Part shown: positions 3,869 to 6,225 of the stretch, one piece after another
How the letters are laid out: each line of letters begins with the position of its first letter
Position numbering within the stretch: the first letter of the stretch is position 1
Assembly (NCBI GenBank): GCA_025353525.1
Contig: JANXOO010000543.1
Span: forward strand, 1-6,225
Source of the DNA: Schlesneria sp.
GTDB taxonomy: Bacteria; Planctomycetota; Planctomycetia; Planctomycetales; Planctomycetaceae
Reading direction: 5' to 3'
DNA: 6,225 nt
Translations under genes and position numbers: made by a program
The notes under the pieces: model-generated
Told to the model about the DNA's origin: nothing
Seen by the model: the letters and a program-made list of their open reading frames with translations, nothing else
The model's database searches: none

Positions 3869-6225
3869 ATGCCTGCCATTTTCGGCTGGTTTTTGAACGC
3901 GCTGTATCTGCTGTTTCTGATAGCAGTCTCGCCTGTGCTGGTTTTTCGCCGAATTTCGCGGGGGAAGTATCGGCGCGGCTGGCGCGAAAAACTGACCGGC
4001 CAGTTAACTCGCCAACATCCCGACCAAATGTGTCTGTGGTTTCACGCTGTCAGCGTCGGCGAAGTGCTTCAACTGCAAAAGGTACTCGAAGAAGCCGAGT
4101 CCCGATTCCCCTCTGCAGAACGTTTCGTTACCGTCACCACCGAAACCGGCTACGATGTCGCTAAGTCGAAATATCCCCGGTCGACCGTTTCATACTTCCC
4201 GCTCGATTTCACCTGGGCTGTCGAACAAGCGTTGACATCCGTCAGGCCCGATCTGATCGTCCTGGTCGAACTTGAGCTTTGGCCGAATCTGATCTTTGCA
4301 GCGAAGCGTCGAAAGATCCCGTTGGTTCTCGTCAACGGTCGGATGGGCGAGAACAGTTTTCGCGGCTACTCGCGGCTGAAGCCGCTGATGCGACGCTTAC
4401 TGTCGTGTTTTGAAGTCCTGGCAGTTCAGAACGAGACCTATGCCGAACGTTTGAAATCACTGGGGGCACCTGAAGACCGCGTCGTCGTCACAGGAAATAT
4501 CAAATTCGATCGCGTCGAATCGGATCGTAACAATGCCAAAACAGCAGAAATCCGTCGCGGCTTTCGAATCGGTGACAATGACCTCACGCTGATCGCCGGA
4601 AGCACACAGGAACCGGAAGAGGAGTACGCACTCGACGCCTGGCTGGCATTGCGAGCGGAATTTGACCGGCTACGGCTGATTCTCGTCCCTCGTCACAAAG
4701 AGCGGTTCGACGACGTTGCGACATTGATTCAAAAACGGGGATGTCGGGTGATCCGTCGCAGCGAACCCGGTTCACCGTCGATTTCTGCTGATGAACGGAA
4801 ACCTGCTACGGTTCCCGAGGTGGCACTGCTCGACACACTGGGAGAATTGGCTGCCTGTTGGGGGGTGGCTGACATCGCGTTTGTAGGAGGCAGTCTGACT
4901 CAACGTGGCGGTCAGAACATGATTGAGCCCGCCGGATACGGGGCGGCCGTCCTGTTCGGTCCCAATACATGGAATTTCAAAGATGTCACAGAATCACTGC
5001 TGACGCATCAGGCTGCGCGAGTCATCAACGGTCCTGACGAACTGCGAGAAACCGTCCGCCAGTTATTGCAGCATCCCGACGAACGTGCGCGACTCGGCCA
5101 GGCGGCACGAGACTTTGTCGCATCACAAAGCGGCGCCACGCAGCGGACGATGGATCTGATGGCAGCCGTCGTTAAAAGCCGGACTCTGGAACAACAAGAC
5201 TTGCAACCGCCGGACAGCCGAGCTTCCCGCCGAAAGAGTCGATGGCAGTTTTTGAAAGGACTTCTCTTTCTGATCGTGGCGATCTTTGTCGGGATGCGAG
5301 CCGTCGAATTGTGGAAGTCAGCCCCGTCGGTTTCAATTCGAATCGATGCCCGGTGGCTGGTGCTGTCGAGTCTTTTCTATTTCGCCGGATGGTTACCCTG
5401 TGTCTGGTTGTGGCGTGCGATGTCAAGGTCGATGAATCAGCCGCTCGACTGGTGGAACGCGTTACGTGCGTACTATGTCGGCCACCTCGGGAAATACGTT
5501 CCGGGTAAAGGGCTCGTGCTTGTCATTCGAGGTTCGATGACAAAAGAAGCAGACATTAATCCTTTCGTCGCTGGCTTCGCTGCGGCCTGTGAAACGCTCG
5601 TGTTCATGGCGACTGGCGCGGCGATGGCTGTTGCGTTTTTTCCACTGATTGACGGCTGGAAATTGCCGATCCGGTTACCCGGATTTCTGAATCGATTGCA
5701 ACAGATGCCGTTTCTCGCACCTGTGATTGTTCTTATCGTTTTTGTATCAACGGCACCCGTTAGCGCGGGGTTGTTTACGGCCCTGGGACGAAAAACATTG
5801 CGACTGGATGGTCGGGCGGGTGATGTCCCGCCATCGATCCCGGCACGTTTGGTGATCTGCGGCGTGATTTCGTCGTCGATGGCGTGGATATGTCATGCAC
5901 TGAGTCTGGGCTGTGTCCTGCAATCGGTCGCAACAGTCCCCTTTGAAATGACGAATTTCCCGACATGGCTGGTTGCCTGCTCCACGTCGACGGTTGCAGG
6001 GTTCGCGGTGCTGATCGCACCGGGTGGACTTGGGATTCGCGAAGGTTTTCTCGTCGAATTCCTGAAAGGCGACCCCGCGATCGGTCCCGCAGTCGCTCTG
6101 GTTGCTGCAGGGCTGTTACGAGCCGTCTGGTTCGGGACAGAACTGGTCGCAGCGGGCATTTTATTTGCGGTTGGCCCATCGATTAAAAAACGGGACGACA
6201 TCGCTTCTGAAGGAAGTCGCGATGC
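3869..6225 (+). CDS. waaA: Fusion: Kdo transferase (WaaA/KdtA, GT30) + YbhN/UPF0104-type membrane domain, 3' end beyond the window
   Basis: The N-terminal part transfers Kdo from CMP-Kdo to lipid A precursor at the inner face of the cytoplasmic membrane. It has a membrane anchor (about 5-27), the HAVSVGE motif (59-65) whose Glu65 matches the catalytic base of WaaA, TTETG (90-94), PLD (111-113), ELELWPN (134-140), NGR (156-158), GNIKFD (209-214), GSTQEPEE (244-251), PRH (274-276), FVGGS (338-342), GGQNMIEPAGYG (347-358) and FGPNTWNF (363-370). This half ends near residue 430, the usual length of a whole WaaA. The same frame runs on through a polar, basic linker (about 432-460) into roughly seven membrane segments (starting about 464, 494, 560, 611, 655, 700, 740). 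These carry GHLGKYVPGKG (538-548) and APGGLGIREG (717-726), the paired signatures of the YbhN/LPG_synthase_TM family, related to the MprF flippase part. I read all codons and saw no stop. At least 785 residues; the window end comes soon after the last helix, so little is probably missing. The fused product is certain only at sequence level; substrate coupling is inference. Confidence 0.88.
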   Translation, partial: MPAIFGWFLNALYLLFLIAVSPVLVFRRISRGKYRRGWREKLTGQLTRQHPDQMCLWFHAVSVGEVLQLQKVLEEAESRFPSAERFVTVTTETGYDVAKSKYPRSTVSYFPLDFTWAVEQALTSVRPDLIVLVELELWPNLIFAAKRRKIPLVLVNGRMGENSFRGYSRLKPLMRRLLSCFEVLAVQNETYAERLKSLGAPEDRVVVTGNIKFDRVESDRNNAKTAEIRRGFRIGDNDLTLIAGSTQEPEEEYALDAWLALRAEFDRLRLILVPRHKERFDDVATLIQKRGCRVIRRSEPGSPSISADERKPATVPEVALLDTLGELAACWGVADIAFVGGSLTQRGGQNMIEPAGYGAAVLFGPNTWNFKDVTESLLTHQAARVINGPDELRETVRQLLQHPDERARLGQAARDFVASQSGATQRTMDLMAAVVKSRTLEQQDLQPPDSRASRRKSRWQFLKGLLFLIVAIFVGMRAVELWKSAPSVSIRIDARWLVLSSLFYFAGWLPCVWLWRAMSRSMNQPLDWWNALRAYYVGHLGKYVPGKGLVLVIRGSMTKEADINPFVAGFAAACETLVFMATGAAMAVAFFPLIDGWKLPIRLPGFLNRLQQMPFLAPVIVLIVFVSTAPVSAGLFTALGRKTLRLDGRAGDVPPSIPARLVICGVISSSMAWICHALSLGCVLQSVATVPFEMTNFPTWLVACSTSTVAGFAVLIAPGGLGIREGFLVEFLKGDPAIGPAVALVAAGLLRAVWFGTELVAAGILFAVGPSIKKRDDIASEGSRD
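5162..5248 (+). other. Linker joining the WaaA and YbhN-like halves
   Basis: Residues about 432-460 of the fusion are polar and end in a basic cluster (RASRRKSRW) right before the first helix of the second half, consistent with a cytoplasmic-side linker under the positive-inside rule. No stop codon, no Shine-Dalgarno and no suitably placed start codon that would indicate a separate second gene were seen; the nearest in-frame ATGs (5150, 5159) lie inside the last helix of the WaaA domain. Confidence 0.7.

Noticed and set aside
5242..5508. 88-codon plus-strand frame across the fusion junction
   Set aside because: It is out of frame with both halves of the fusion and its translation matches nothing; the membrane-domain motifs lie in the frame of the WaaA half.
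5775..6201. Minus-strand frames (134 and 102 codons) opposite the membrane domain
   Set aside because: They are antisense to the signature-bearing YbhN-like region and have Arg/Pro/Ser-rich shadow composition.

Overview
The window reads as a piece of chromosome from a Gram-negative-type bacterium, most likely a member of the Planctomycetota. This is inferred from gene content and protein style: a chromosomal-type ParB, a lipopolysaccharide Kdo transferase, a PMT/ArnT-like membrane glycosyltransferase, and a small TPR protein with a glycine/cysteine/histidine tail. No rRNA or other phylogenetic marker is present, so the assignment is tentative. I found no mobile element, CRISPR array, tRNA or rRNA.

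Layout. Positions 1-294 are intergenic, with two weak inverted repeats. On the minus strand lie parB (295-1239, complete, 314 aa) and, upstream of it in the same direction, a 624-aa multi-spanning GT-C glycosyltransferase (1383-3257). They are separated by 143 bp that hold a plausible parB promoter and a perfect palindrome. No parA is adjacent to parB inside the window. A 112-bp divergent intergenic region (3258-3369) then drives a small plus-strand gene (3370-3717, 115 aa) made of about three TPR units and a Cys/His-rich tail. A strong 15-bp-pair hairpin follows it (3730-3767).

The main item is the plus-strand reading frame from 3869 to the end of the window (at least 785 codons, no stop reached). 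Its first ~430 residues are a complete Kdo transferase (WaaA/KdtA, GT30) with the expected motifs. After a short basic linker the same frame continues, without a stop, into a multi-spanning membrane domain with the two signature motifs of the YbhN/UPF0104/MprF-flippase-like family (LPG_synthase_TM). This is a WaaA-YbhN fusion: a cytoplasmic-face lipid A glycosyltransferase joined to a putative lipid-translocase-like membrane domain. Every codon from 3869 to 6225 was read by eye and no stop was seen.

Functional reading. The fusion and the GT-C enzyme both point to envelope glycolipid work (Kdo addition to lipid A on the inner face; sugar transfer from a polyprenyl-linked donor on the outer face), but they lie on opposite strands and a shared pathway is only an inference. 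ParB is housekeeping chromosome segregation. The TPR protein has no known role.
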